Below the pieces are notes generated by a model that did no database searches, was not told where the DNA came from, and worked only from the letters and a program-made list of their open reading frames with translations. A DNA stretch of 64,000 nt from contig CAJYGB010000022.1 of NCBI GenBank assembly GCA_913774355.1, forward strand, positions 124,001-188,000, in the 5' to 3' direction. The position numbers were made by a program, and so were the translations under genes. This document shows, one piece after another, positions 52,035 to 60,259 of the stretch (position 1 is its first letter; every line of letters starts with the position of its first letter). The stretch is from an uncultured Chryseobacterium sp. (GTDB lineage Bacteria; Bacteroidota; Bacteroidia; Flavobacteriales; Weeksellaceae).

Positions 52035-52202
52035 ATGAAAAATCTAAAAAAAATCACGAAGGAAGTATTAAAAACCATTACAGGAGGAAAGCCTCCTTTG
52101 GGATGCAACAGCTGGAATCCCACGGCCATGTGCTGCAGATCATGGGCTCCCGACTATTGCGGTCAGCAGACCTGTCCGGATTCACCTGCACCAGTCTGTT
52201 AA
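52035..52202 (+). CDS. Double-glycine leader, Cys-rich bacteriocin-like peptide
   Basis: A 55-residue gene product. The first 18 residues, MKNLKKITKEVLKTITGG, form a classical double-glycine leader (hydrophobic spacing L-x3-L-x2-I before GG). Cleavage would release a 37-residue peptide starting KPPLGCNSWNPTAMCCRSWA, with six Cys in all, rich in Pro and Trp. Such leader peptides are common and mostly uncharacterised in Chryseobacterium and relatives, where they are exported by peptidase-containing ABC transporters. No such transporter is in the window. It could be a bacteriocin, a signal peptide or a toxin; none is shown. Confidence 0.8.
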   Translation: MKNLKKITKEVLKTITGGKPPLGCNSWNPTAMCCRSWAPDYCGQQTCPDSPAPVC

Positions 52203-52216
52203 TGCATTTATCTTGC

Positions 52217-53221
52217 CTATATTTTGAACCATAGCAATTCACCTTGAAGATCAAGATATGATTCGAAATTATTTACAAATAAAGCTCCGGTACCCAATCC
52301 TTGCGGCATCGGGCTTTTTTTTGTAAAAGTATACTGGGCAATGGCATTCAGGCCGATATTGCTTTCCAATGCGGAGGTTATCCACCATCCGATATTCTGC
52401 TCCTCAGCCAAAGAAATCCACTCATCCGATCCTGCAAAACCTCCCACCAAAGCAGGCTTAAGAATAATGTACTGCGGTTTTATGGTTTCCAACAGCTTTT
52501 TCTTTTCATCAAAATCGGTAATTCCGATCAATTCTTCGTCTAATGCAATCGGCGTAGGTGTTTCAGCACATAATTCAGCCATATTATCCATGTTTCCTGC
52601 TTTTATCGGCTGTTCAATAGAATGGATTTTCAACTCAGCAAGCTGATTCAGAACGATTTTCGCATCCTTTTTACTGAAACCTCCGTTGGCATCCACACGG
52701 AGCTCCAGCATTTCAGCGGAAAATTTCATTCTCAGTTTCTGAAGAATTTCATGCTCGGATTTCCAGTTGACACCAATTTTTAATTTAATGCAGCGGAAGC
52801 CTTGTTTTAATTTATCGCGGATCTGCTCTTCCATATAATCGATACTGCCCATCCAGATCAGCCCATTAATCCTGATTGGCGATGCTCCTTCAGTAAATTC
52901 ACTGGGGAAGTAAACATTTCCGCTATGCTTTAAATTAAACACAGCCTGTTCATACCCGAACCAGATGGACGGGAAATCTTGTAAATTCTTCTTTAAAAAT
53001 TCTGTATCCTGCTGAATGTTGTCGCACAGCCATTGAAGTTTTTCTTCATAATCCGGCCGGTCGTCAAAGCTCAGTCCCCTGAAGATGGCACATTCTCCGG
53101 TACCTATTTTTCCGTTTTCCGAAATTTGCAGTATAAATGTTTCTTTTTCAAGCAAAACGCCGCGAGATGTTCCACTCGGGCGCTTGAATTCTAATAGGTA
53201 TTTTGAATATTCTGCTTTCAT
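52217..53221 (-). CDS. menC: o-Succinylbenzoate synthase
   Basis: A 334-residue enolase-superfamily enzyme that dehydrates SHCHC to o-succinylbenzoate in menaquinone synthesis. The catalytic KxK is in FRCIKLKIGVNWKSEHEI. Metal ligands are in LRVDANGGF (D), SIEQPI (E) and ALDEELIGITDF (D/E), and the second catalytic Lys is in YIILKPALVGGF. Length is normal. Its start directly abuts the fbp stop at 53221, so fbp and menC are co-transcribed. Confidence 0.92.
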   Translation of the reverse strand: MKAEYSKYLLEFKRPSGTSRGVLLEKETFILQISENGKIGTGECAIFRGLSFDDRPDYEEKLQWLCDNIQQDTEFLKKNLQDFPSIWFGYEQAVFNLKHSGNVYFPSEFTEGASPIRINGLIWMGSIDYMEEQIRDKLKQGFRCIKLKIGVNWKSEHEILQKLRMKFSAEMLELRVDANGGFSKKDAKIVLNQLAELKIHSIEQPIKAGNMDNMAELCAETPTPIALDEELIGITDFDEKKKLLETIKPQYIILKPALVGGFAGSDEWISLAEEQNIGWWITSALESNIGLNAIAQYTFTKKSPMPQGLGTGALFVNNFESYLDLQGELLWFKI

Positions 53222-54237
53222 TATTTTACACTGTCGATTCGCATAAATTCTTCCGCTTTTTCTACCATTCCGACACTTCCGCAGAAGAACGGAATGCGTT
53301 GGTGCAGTTCTGTCGGTTCAATTTCCAAAATCCTTCTAAAGCCGTCTGTTGCTTTTCCTCCGGCCTGTTCTGCAATAAAAGCCATCGGGTTACATTCGTA
53401 CAGCAATCTTAATTTCCCGTTTGGGGCCTGTGAATAGGAAGGATAGATATAAATTCCGCCCTTTAGCATATTTCTGTGGAAATCGGCAACAAGAGAGCCG
53501 ATATACCGTGAAGTATATGGCCTGTCCCCTTCTTCCATCTGGCAGTACTTCAGATAATTTTTTACGCCCTGAGGAAATTTAATGTAGTTTCCTTCATTAA
53601 TAGAATAGATTTTCCCGGTTTTCGGGAATGTCATGTTAGGATGTGAAAGATAATACGTTCCGAGGGAAGGATCCAGCGTAAATCCGTTTACACCATTTCC
53701 TGTAGTATAAACAATCATGGTGGACGAACCGTAAATGATATATCCTGCCGCAATCTGGTTTACTCCTTTTTGTAAAAAATCTTCCAGCTGCACCGGGGTC
53801 CCCGGCTCGGTTACTCTTCTGAAAATAGAGAAAATGGTTCCTACGGAAACATTCACATCAATATTTGAAGAACCATCCAAAGGGTCGATCAATACAACAT
53901 ATTTGCTTAAATGGCCGTTTTCTCCACATTTAATATCAATAAAATCATCATTTTCCTCGGAAGCGATTCCGCAGACAACCTCACGCTGAGACAGAGCCGT
54001 AATAAAAATTTCATTGGCGATCACATCCAGTTTCTGCTGCTCTTCTCCCTGAATGTTCTGGTTTCCGGCGGCACCTGCGATGTCTACGATTCCTGCTTTA
54101 TTCACTTCTCTGTTTACAACTTTGGAAGCCAGCCTTATCGCACTTAGAAGGCGGGAAAATTCTCCGGTGGAATACTGGAAATCATCCTGCCTCTCGATAA
54201 GGAACTCTCCTAAAGTCTGTAATGGTTGCTCTGACAT
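53221..54237 (-). CDS. fbp: Class I fructose-1,6-bisphosphatase
   Basis: A 338-residue gluconeogenic enzyme. The metal site EEND in [20 protein letters not shown] and the catalytic loop [20 protein letters not shown] (D-P-L-D-G-S) are intact. The sugar-phosphate site includes [20 protein letters not shown] and [20 protein letters not shown]. The ATG at 54237 begins [18 protein letters not shown]. It is the first gene of the fbp-menC pair. Confidence 0.96.
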   Translation of the reverse strand: MSEQPLQTLGEFLIERQDDFQYSTGEFSRLLSAIRLASKVVNREVNKAGIVDIAGAAGNQNIQGEEQQKLDVIANEIFITALSQREVVCGIASEENDDFIDIKCGENGHLSKYVVLIDPLDGSSNIDVNVSVGTIFSIFRRVTEPGTPVQLEDFLQKGVNQIAAGYIIYGSSTMIVYTTGNGVNGFTLDPSLGTYYLSHPNMTFPKTGKIYSINEGNYIKFPQGVKNYLKYCQMEEGDRPYTSRYIGSLVADFHRNMLKGGIYIYPSYSQAPNGKLRLLYECNPMAFIAEQAGGKATDGFRRILEIEPTELHQRIPFFCGSVGMVEKAEEFMRIDSVK

Positions 54238-54340
54238 ATTTTTCTTTTTACGATTTCCTCAAATTTCGTAAAATTTATCACAATGTAAAATAATTATTAA
54301 TAAAAGAACTTAATCCATTGTATGTAAACAATATACAATG

Positions 54341-54520
54341 CTATTTCACCAAAAAAACACCGGCCTTATCATAAAAACAAGCTCCCGTTTCAGGATTGCA
54401 GTAAAAATATTCCGGCGGTTTTAATGATTTTAATAAAATCTTAAGGGGGTGAAATTCAAAGGCTCTTTCATATCTCGTTGTAAATTTATAATTTTGAGGC
54501 CCGTAAAATATTCCCGTAAT
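54341..54520 (-). CDS. Start-less 59-codon reading frame
   Basis: The minus strand is open from an ATT at 54520 to TAG at 54341. It reads ITGIFYGPQNYKFTTRYERA, then FEFHPLKILLKSLKPPEYFY and CNPETGACFYDKAGVFLVK. The composition looks like real protein. No ATG, GTG or TTG precedes it in frame and a TAG lies just upstream. It may be a gene with a non-standard start, a truncated pseudogene, or chance. It overlaps the promoter region of lysC. Confidence 0.35.
   Translation of the reverse strand: MTGIFYGPQNYKFTTRYERAFEFHPLKILLKSLKPPEYFYCNPETGACFYDKAGVFLVK
54489..54496 (+). promoter_or_regulatory. -7 box of the aspartate kinase gene
   Basis: TAATTTTG, 56 nt before the ATG at 54553. The upstream element is weak (TTTC). 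Confidence 0.4.
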
Positions 54521-54552
54521 TTTTATCTAACAATTTTATTATTAACAATTTA

Positions 54553-55791
54553 ATGAAAATTTTCAAGTTTGGTGGAGCATCGGTAAAGGATGCTGAAAGC
54601 GTAAAAAACGTATCTGTGGTTTTAAAAAGCCAGGGATTTGCCAAATGTCTGCTGGTGATTTCAGCGATGGGCAAGACGACGAATGAATTGGAAAAAGTAG
54701 TAGAGCTTTATTTCAAAAAGGATAACTATCAAACGGAAATTGAAAAGATAAAACGGAAACATATTGAGATTGCCGAAGGATTATTTCCGGAACATCATGC
54801 TGTCTTTGCGGAGATCAATTTATTTTTTGACGATATCGATTCTTTTTTACGGAGAAACAAATCGCCGAATTACAGTTTTGTCTATGACCAGGTTGTGAGC
54901 TGCGGGGAAATGATTTCTACAAAAATCGTAAGCGAATACCTGAACGAAATCCAGTTTACCAATCAGTGGCTGGATGCCAGGGATTACGTTAAAACCGACA
55001 ATTCTTACCGTGAGGGCGTCGTAGACTGGACAAAGACCGAAGAATTCATTTCCAACCTCAATAAAGAAATCTGTTATGTTACCCAGGGTTTTATCGGCTC
55101 CGATGAAAACAATTTTACCGTAACCTTAGGCAGAGAAGGATCTGACTATTCCGCTGCGATTTTCGCGTACTGCCTGAATGCCGAAGCAATGACAATCTGG
55201 AAAGATGTACCGGGAGTAATGACGGGAGATCCCAGAAAATTTAAGGATGTTTCCCTTCTTTCCCATATTTCGTATGAAGAAGCTATCGAGATGGCTTATT
55301 ACGGAGCCAGTGTCATCCACCCGAAAACACTGCAGCCGCTTCAGCAGAAAAATATTCCTTTCTATGTAAAATCTTTTGTTGACCCTACAAAAGCAGGAAC
55401 GAAAGTCGGTGCATCAGAAAAAAATCAAAGCGAAGAATCTTATATTTTAAAAGAAAACCAGACCTTATTAAAAATTTCAACAAGAGACTTCTCATTTATT
55501 GCAGAAGACCACATGAGCCTGATTTTCGGATATTTATCCAAATATAAAATTAAAGTTTCCCTGATGCAGAATTCTGCCATCTCACTGGCTTTATGCCTGG
55601 AGGATAAATTCAACACCATTGATGAATTAAATGAAGAACTTCAGAAATTCTTTAAGACGGAAGTGGTAAAAAATGTATCTTTATTTACCGTAAGAAATGC
55701 GAAGATCGAAAACATAGACCAATTTTACCAGGAAAAAAGTGTATTATTGGAGCAGATTTCGAAGAATACACTTCAAATGGTAACACAATAA
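54553..55791 (+). CDS. lysC: Aspartate kinase
   Basis: A 412-residue aspartokinase, which phosphorylates aspartate for Lys, Met, Thr and diaminopimelate synthesis. The N-terminal KFGGASVKDAESVKNV replaces the usual Thr of KFGGTSV by Ala. Other parts are in place: FVYDQVVSCGEMISTKIVSE, TQGFIGSDENNFTVTLGREG, SDYSAAIFAYCLNAEAMTIW, KDVPGVMTGDPR, and EMAYYGASVIHPKTLQPL. The C-terminal about 120 residues form ACT-like domains. It is a monofunctional form. It precedes the OlsF-like gene by 22 nt. Confidence 0.93.
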   Translation: MKIFKFGGASVKDAESVKNVSVVLKSQGFAKCLLVISAMGKTTNELEKVVELYFKKDNYQTEIEKIKRKHIEIAEGLFPEHHAVFAEINLFFDDIDSFLRRNKSPNYSFVYDQVVSCGEMISTKIVSEYLNEIQFTNQWLDARDYVKTDNSYREGVVDWTKTEEFISNLNKEICYVTQGFIGSDENNFTVTLGREGSDYSAAIFAYCLNAEAMTIWKDVPGVMTGDPRKFKDVSLLSHISYEEAIEMAYYGASVIHPKTLQPLQQKNIPFYVKSFVDPTKAGTKVGASEKNQSEESYILKENQTLLKISTRDFSFIAEDHMSLIFGYLSKYKIKVSLMQNSAISLALCLEDKFNTIDELNEELQKFFKTEVVKNVSLFTVRNAKIENIDQFYQEKSVLLEQISKNTLQMVTQ

Positions 55792-55813
55792 AACTAATTG
55801 CGACTAAACACAC

Positions 55814-57655
55814 ATGAGTTTAATTTCGAAAAACGATTTAATAAAGGCTTCCGGCTTACATAAAATAGGATTTCTTAAGAATCCTGTTGCATCTGCAGTG
55901 ATGAGCATTGCTAAAATAAACGAAGTAAATAAGTTATACGATAAACTGAAAGACAAGGAAGGTAAAGATTTTTTCGACTCATTTGTGAGAGAGCGTAATT
56001 TAAGCTATATCGCTTTTGAAGAGGATCTGGCAAAAATTCCGAAAACAGGGCCGTTTATTCTCGTTTCAAATCATCCGCTGGGTGCAATTGACGGAATCCT
56101 GATGTGCAAGATCTTATCGGAAGTACGTCCTGATTTTAAGGTGATGGGAAATTTCCTGCTGGAAAAGATCAAGCCGATGGAGCCTTATGTAATTTCCGTG
56201 AACCCTTTTGAGAACAGAAAAAATGCATACAGCAGTTCTTCCGGAATGCGGGAAACATTAAAGCTTCTGCAAAACGGAGGCTGTGTAGGAATTTTCCCTG
56301 CAGGAGAAGTTTCAAACAAAAACAATCCCTACGGTGAAATACTGGATAAAGACTGGGAAAAACCGGCGCTAAAGCTGATCCGTATGGCCAAAGTTCCGGT
56401 AGTTCCTATGTATTTTCACGCAAAAAACAGCAGAATGTTCTACCAGGTAGCAAAGCTTCATCCTAATTTACAGACCGTGATGCTTCCCGCAGAAATGATG
56501 AACGACCGCGAAAAGCCGATAAGGATCAGGATCGGAAAACCGATTACGGTAAAAGCTATGGATGATATGGAAACCATCGAAGAGCTTGGCGAATTCCTGA
56601 AGCGTAAGGTGTATATGATGAAATCTTATTACGAAAAGAGGAAATCGCTGGCCCAAAGCATCAATCTTAAAAACCTGTCGGTAAAGTTTCCTTTATTGAA
56701 AGAAGAGAATATCGTTCAGAATATCATCGATGAAACGCCGAAGGAAGATATTTTAAAGGATATTTCCAAACTGAAAGGTACGGACAAAATGTTTTTCAGT
56801 AACGGAAATTACGAAGTATATTTTACCAATTATGAGGAAATCCCTTCCATCATGCGGGAAATCGGCCGTCAGCGCGAGCTGACGTTCCGTGCGGTAGGTG
56901 AAGGAAGCAACATGCCTTTCGATCTGGATGAATATGATAAACACTATCATCATCTTTTCCTTTGGGACAGTGCTGCAGAGAAACTCGTGGGCGCCTACCG
57001 GATGGCTTTGGGTAAAGAAGTAATGAAAAAATCCGGAATCAGAGGCTTTTATACGAGTTCTTTATTTGAATTTGAGCAGGACATCCACCCGTTCTTTAAA
57101 AAGGTGATCGAAATGGGCCGTGCCTACATCTGCCGGGAATATCAGCAGAAACCGCTTCCCCTTTTCCTTTTATGGAGAGGTATTGTACATGTATGCCTGA
57201 GAAATCCGGATCATAAGTTCCTCATGGGCGGTGTAAGTATTTCCAATAAATTTTCCGAATTCTCAAAATCGCTGATGATCGAGTTCATGCGCTCAAATTA
57301 CTATGATTCTGCAGTGGCACAATACATCACTCCGCGAAATGAGTATAAAGTAAAGCTCAGGGACAGGGATAAACACCTTTTCTTCGAAGAAATGGAATCC
57401 GACCTGAATAAGCTTGATAAAATTATTGACGATCTTGAACCGGAGCTGAGACTGCCTGTTTTAATCAAAAAGTACATCAAGCAGAATGCGAAAGTAATCG
57501 CATTCAATGTGGATCCGAATTTCAATGATGCGATCGATGGGCTGATGTATATCCGTATAAGTGATCTTCCTGAAAGCACGATTAAGCCCGTACTTGAGGA
57601 AATGAGTGAGCAGATCAGAAGGGAGCAGGAAAATAATACGGTTGAAAATCAGTAG
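55814..57655 (+). CDS. Bifunctional acyltransferase, OlsF-like (PlsC plus OlsB-type GNAT)
   Basis: A 613-residue two-domain acyltransferase. The N-terminal PlsC-like half has VSNHPLGAIDGILMC (H-x4-D near residue 90) and GIFPAGEVSNKNNP (about 160). The C-terminal half (about 320-540) is OlsB-like: LVGAYRMALGKEVMKKSGIR, GFYTSSLFEFEQDIHPF, VIEMGRAYICREYQQKPLPL, FLMGGVSISNKFSEFSK. This domain order is that of OlsF, which makes ornithine lipids by N- then O-acylation in some Bacteroidetes. Glycine lipid synthesis is an alternative. It is likely co-transcribed with lysC. Confidence 0.85.
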   Translation: MSLISKNDLIKASGLHKIGFLKNPVASAVMSIAKINEVNKLYDKLKDKEGKDFFDSFVRERNLSYIAFEEDLAKIPKTGPFILVSNHPLGAIDGILMCKILSEVRPDFKVMGNFLLEKIKPMEPYVISVNPFENRKNAYSSSSGMRETLKLLQNGGCVGIFPAGEVSNKNNPYGEILDKDWEKPALKLIRMAKVPVVPMYFHAKNSRMFYQVAKLHPNLQTVMLPAEMMNDREKPIRIRIGKPITVKAMDDMETIEELGEFLKRKVYMMKSYYEKRKSLAQSINLKNLSVKFPLLKEENIVQNIIDETPKEDILKDISKLKGTDKMFFSNGNYEVYFTNYEEIPSIMREIGRQRELTFRAVGEGSNMPFDLDEYDKHYHHLFLWDSAAEKLVGAYRMALGKEVMKKSGIRGFYTSSLFEFEQDIHPFFKKVIEMGRAYICREYQQKPLPLFLLWRGIVHVCLRNPDHKFLMGGVSISNKFSEFSKSLMIEFMRSNYYDSAVAQYITPRNEYKVKLRDRDKHLFFEEMESDLNKLDKIIDDLEPELRLPVLIKKYIKQNAKVIAFNVDPNFNDAIDGLMYIRISDLPESTIKPVLEEMSEQIRREQENNTVENQ

Positions 57656-57691
57656 TTTTTTAAGTTTTGTTAAAAAAAGTATTGTTAATAC

Positions 57692-57722
57692 TTGCTTCAT
57701 ATACGAAAACTTACTACTTTTG
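57692..57722 (+). promoter_or_regulatory. Promoter of first tRNA-Phe
   Basis: TTG (57692-57694), 20 nt, TACTTTTG (57715-57722), a full consensus. Confidence 0.75.
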
Positions 57723-57752
57723 CATCACTTTAAAACAACGAAGTACAAGAAT

Positions 57753-57825
57753 GGTTTCTTAGCTCAGTTGGTAGAGCAATGGATTGAAAATCCATGTGTC
57801 CCTGGTTCGATTCCTGGAGAAACCA
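57753..57825 (+). tRNA. tRNA-Phe (GAA), copy 1
   Basis: A 73-nt cloverleaf: acceptor stem GGTTTCT with AGAAACC, D-arm AGCTCAGTTGG, anticodon loop TTGAAAA with GAA, and T-arm CCTGGTTCGATTCCTGG. The discriminator is A and the genomic 3' end is not CCA. It is identical to copy 2. Confidence 0.97.
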
Positions 57826-57831
57826 CTTATA

Positions 57832-57863
57832 GAAACCACCTTTAAAAAGGTGGTTTTTATTTC
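57832..57863 (+). terminator. Terminator after tRNA-Phe copy 1
   Basis: AAACCACCTTT pairs with AAAGGTGGTTTTT around a short A loop, with a T-rich tail. Confidence 0.88.
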
Positions 57864-57884
57864 AAAACTGTTTTAAAATAAACC

Positions 57885-57915
57885 TTGCAGAATTTAATAA
57901 TTATTATTACTTTTG
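57885..57915 (+). promoter_or_regulatory. Promoter of second tRNA-Phe
   Basis: TTG (57885-57887), 20 nt, TACTTTTG (57908-57915), matching the first copy exactly in spacing. Confidence 0.75.
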
Positions 57916-57944
57916 CACCACTTCAAAAACAAAGTACACCAAAT

Positions 57945-58017
57945 GGTTTCTTAGCTCAGTTGGTAGAGCAATGGATTGAAAATCCATGTGTCCCTGGTTC
58001 GATTCCTGGAGAAACCA
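57945..58017 (+). tRNA. tRNA-Phe (GAA), copy 2
   Basis: Identical over all 73 nt to copy 1, with anticodon GAA. It has its own promoter and terminator, so the two are separate units. Confidence 0.97.
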
Positions 58018-58019
58018 CT

Positions 58020-58052
58020 TAAAGTCATCTCATATGAGGTGACTTTTTTGTT
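58020..58052 (+). terminator. Terminator after tRNA-Phe copy 2
   Basis: AAAGTCATCTCAT pairs with ATGAGGTGACTTTT, followed by T residues. Confidence 0.9.
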
Positions 58053-58141
58053 TTTAATTGAATTTTTGTTAAATGACAATTAATCTGACACCAATCCCAA
58101 TTCATTTAAGTATCTTCGCTTTTTGAAATTTTTATTTGAAA

Positions 58142-59317
58142 ATGAAGAAGATTGTCTCCGGTTTATTTCTATTTTCTGCAATAGCAGCATTTGCCCAGGA
58201 AGCTATCCAATTTCAGGACTTGCCCTTTAAAGATCTTATTGCCAAAGCAAAAAAGGAAAAGAAAATAGTTTTCCTGGATGCTTATGCTTCATGGTGCGGC
58301 CCGTGCAAGATGATGGAAAGAAATGTTTTCACCCAGAAATCGGTAGGGGATTATTTCAACACCAACTTTGTGAACGCGAGATTCGATATGGAAAAGGGTG
58401 AAGGCAGGGATATTGCTGCAAAATACGGGGTCCGCTCCTATCCTACCTATTTATTCCTGAACGGCGACGGCGAACTGGTTTCGCAGAATTTTGGCTACAT
58501 GGAAGAGAGTATGTTTCTTACCATGGCACAGGACGTGAATTCTCCCAACAATAAAAAAGGTTCACTGAAGGAACGTTTTGCCCAAGGTGAAAAAAATCCG
58601 GAATTTCTGATCAACATCATGAAACTGAATTCTTCCACGGATTATCCTTTTGCCAAGCAGGCCTCCGAAAGATATTTCGAGAATAAGAAAAAAACCGAGG
58701 AGTTTACAAAAGATGAGGTTGGATTCCTGTTATTCTTTCTAAAATCCACAGAAGATAAAAACTATCAGACGTTCGTTGACAGAAAAGTTGATATCATTAA
58801 ATTTCTACCGGAAGAAACCTATAAAGAATTCGACAGCCAGATCAAATTGGGAAAAATTGTGGAGCAATCTATCGATTCTCAAAATAAGAAAATCAATGAC
58901 GAATATTTCATGAAAAATGCGGAGCCTCTCATAGGGAAGCATGATGCAGAAATAAAACTTAATCAGACTAAATTAAGCTACTACGAACAGAACGCTAATT
59001 TCCCCGAATATGAAAAAGCAGCTCTCTCCTACTATAAAAATTCAGAAGCTTTTGAACCCAACGAGCTTTTGAAGGCTGCATGGATATTCTCCGAACACAT
59101 CAAAACCCCGTCATCACTAAAAAAAGCAGCGGAATGGGCAGAAAAATCTGTTATGCGTGGCGAAACTTCCGAAAACACGTACATCCTTGCCAAACTTTAT
59201 TTTTTGACAGGAAATAAAGAGATGGCAAAAACCTATGCAGAAATGTCTAAAAATATAGCCACCCAGTCACAAAAAGATTCCACCTTAGCTAATGAATTAC
59301 TGAAACAACTGAAATAA
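58142..59317 (+). CDS. Thioredoxin-family protein (periplasmic)
   Basis: A 391-residue exported protein. The signal peptide (KKIVSGLFLFSAIAAFAQ) is followed by a thioredoxin domain at about 22-130. Its redox motif sits in FLDAYASWCGPCKMMERNVF (WCGPC) and the cis-Pro in YGVRSYPTYLFLNGDG. The remainder is helical and TPR-like (KAAEWAEKSVMRGETSENTY, ILAKLYFLTGNKEMAKTYAE). Reduction or repair of envelope proteins is likely. ATG 58142 starts the signal peptide. The next gene follows after 3 nt. Confidence 0.9.
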   Translation: MKKIVSGLFLFSAIAAFAQEAIQFQDLPFKDLIAKAKKEKKIVFLDAYASWCGPCKMMERNVFTQKSVGDYFNTNFVNARFDMEKGEGRDIAAKYGVRSYPTYLFLNGDGELVSQNFGYMEESMFLTMAQDVNSPNNKKGSLKERFAQGEKNPEFLINIMKLNSSTDYPFAKQASERYFENKKKTEEFTKDEVGFLLFFLKSTEDKNYQTFVDRKVDIIKFLPEETYKEFDSQIKLGKIVEQSIDSQNKKINDEYFMKNAEPLIGKHDAEIKLNQTKLSYYEQNANFPEYEKAALSYYKNSEAFEPNELLKAAWIFSEHIKTPSSLKKAAEWAEKSVMRGETSENTYILAKLYFLTGNKEMAKTYAEMSKNIATQSQKDSTLANELLKQLK

Positions 59318-59320
59318 CGA

Positions 59321-59953
59321 ATGTCAAAAATTAAACTTATTACAGGATTTCTTACCCTGTTTTTATTAGGAAATTTACATGCTCAGGAACAGGAGCTATC
59401 TTCTGAAAAAAGCGTATATGTAAAAGGAAACGCTTTATTTATCCCCATTGGAATTGTAAACCTTGGACTGGAACATCAGATAAGCAAAAAAATTACCGTG
59501 CAGGGCGATGTTCTGATCTCTCCATGGAAATCTTTTGCAGGACACGAGCTGCAGTACTATTCTATTTCTTTAGAAGGTAGATATTATTTCAACGAAGCTT
59601 TTAAGCACTGGTACGTTGGAGCCAATATTGCAGGCTCCCGCTTCACCTTACAAAAATGGAATTATTGGAACGATGGCCTCGTTACCGATGAAGAAACAGG
59701 AATTACGCGAAAAACATCTGATCTTTACCAAAAAGGATATTCGGTGATACTCGGTGTTACTGCAGGATACCAATTTAAAGTTTCGGATCGCTGGAACGTC
59801 GATATTTATGGAACCGTGGGAACATCACAGGACTTTTATAAAGGGTATGACCGCACGAGAGGCGACCGTTATGATAAAGCTGAAAAATTCAACAAAAGCG
59901 GCGAAATCATACCTTACAGAGGCGGTATCATGATCTCCTACAAATTAAAATAA
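59321..59953 (+). CDS. DUF3575 outer-membrane-like protein
   Basis: A 210-residue exported protein. After the signal peptide, GNALFIPIGIVNLGLEHQIS, SLEGRYYFNEAFKHWYVGAN and GVTAGYQFKVSDRWNVDIYG follow the DUF3575 pattern of a small beta-barrel. The end, YRGGIMISYKLK, fits a barrel strand. It lies 3 nt after the thioredoxin gene and 4 nt before the next gene, so these three form an operon. Confidence 0.83.
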   Translation: MSKIKLITGFLTLFLLGNLHAQEQELSSEKSVYVKGNALFIPIGIVNLGLEHQISKKITVQGDVLISPWKSFAGHELQYYSISLEGRYYFNEAFKHWYVGANIAGSRFTLQKWNYWNDGLVTDEETGITRKTSDLYQKGYSVILGVTAGYQFKVSDRWNVDIYGTVGTSQDFYKGYDRTRGDRYDKAEKFNKSGEIIPYRGGIMISYKLK

Positions 59954-59957
59954 TCTC

Positions 59958-60164
59958 ATGAAATTATTCGGAAAGAACCATATCATTATCTGCGTTATTA
60001 CGTTTGTTATTCTTTTTCTTATGAACTATCTTGGAAACGACCAGGCAGATAAACTTGAAAGAGCTTTAATGATCGCCGGTGCCGGTGTTATCGGACTTTT
60101 CATCGGGCTGGTCATTATGAACAAAGGAAAAGACGATAAGACCCCGCCGCAGAATTTTGACTGA
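59958..60164 (+). CDS. Small membrane protein
   Basis: A 68-residue protein with two membrane helices (about 8-25, HIIICVITFVILFLMNYLG; and 37-57, ALMIAGAGVIGLFIGLVIMN) and a charged tail KGKDDKTPPQNFD. No family is recognised. It is the last gene of the thioredoxin operon. Confidence 0.7.
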   Translation: MKLFGKNHIIICVITFVILFLMNYLGNDQADKLERALMIAGAGVIGLFIGLVIMNKGKDDKTPPQNFD

Positions 60165-60171
60165 TATATAG

Positions 60172-60256
60172 TGAATGGTCAATGGTGAATTTGCCAATGC
60201 TTGTGAATTTCTTAAAAATTGACGGGAGAAGCCAAATTAACTATTGACCATTCATC
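60172..60256. repeat. Inverted GGTCAATGG spacer element
   Basis: GTGAATGGTCAATGGTGAAT (about 60172) and AACTATTGACCATTCAT (about 60239) form an imperfect inverted pair. Related strings stand at 62706-62900. Confidence 0.5.
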
Positions 60257-60259
60257 TTT

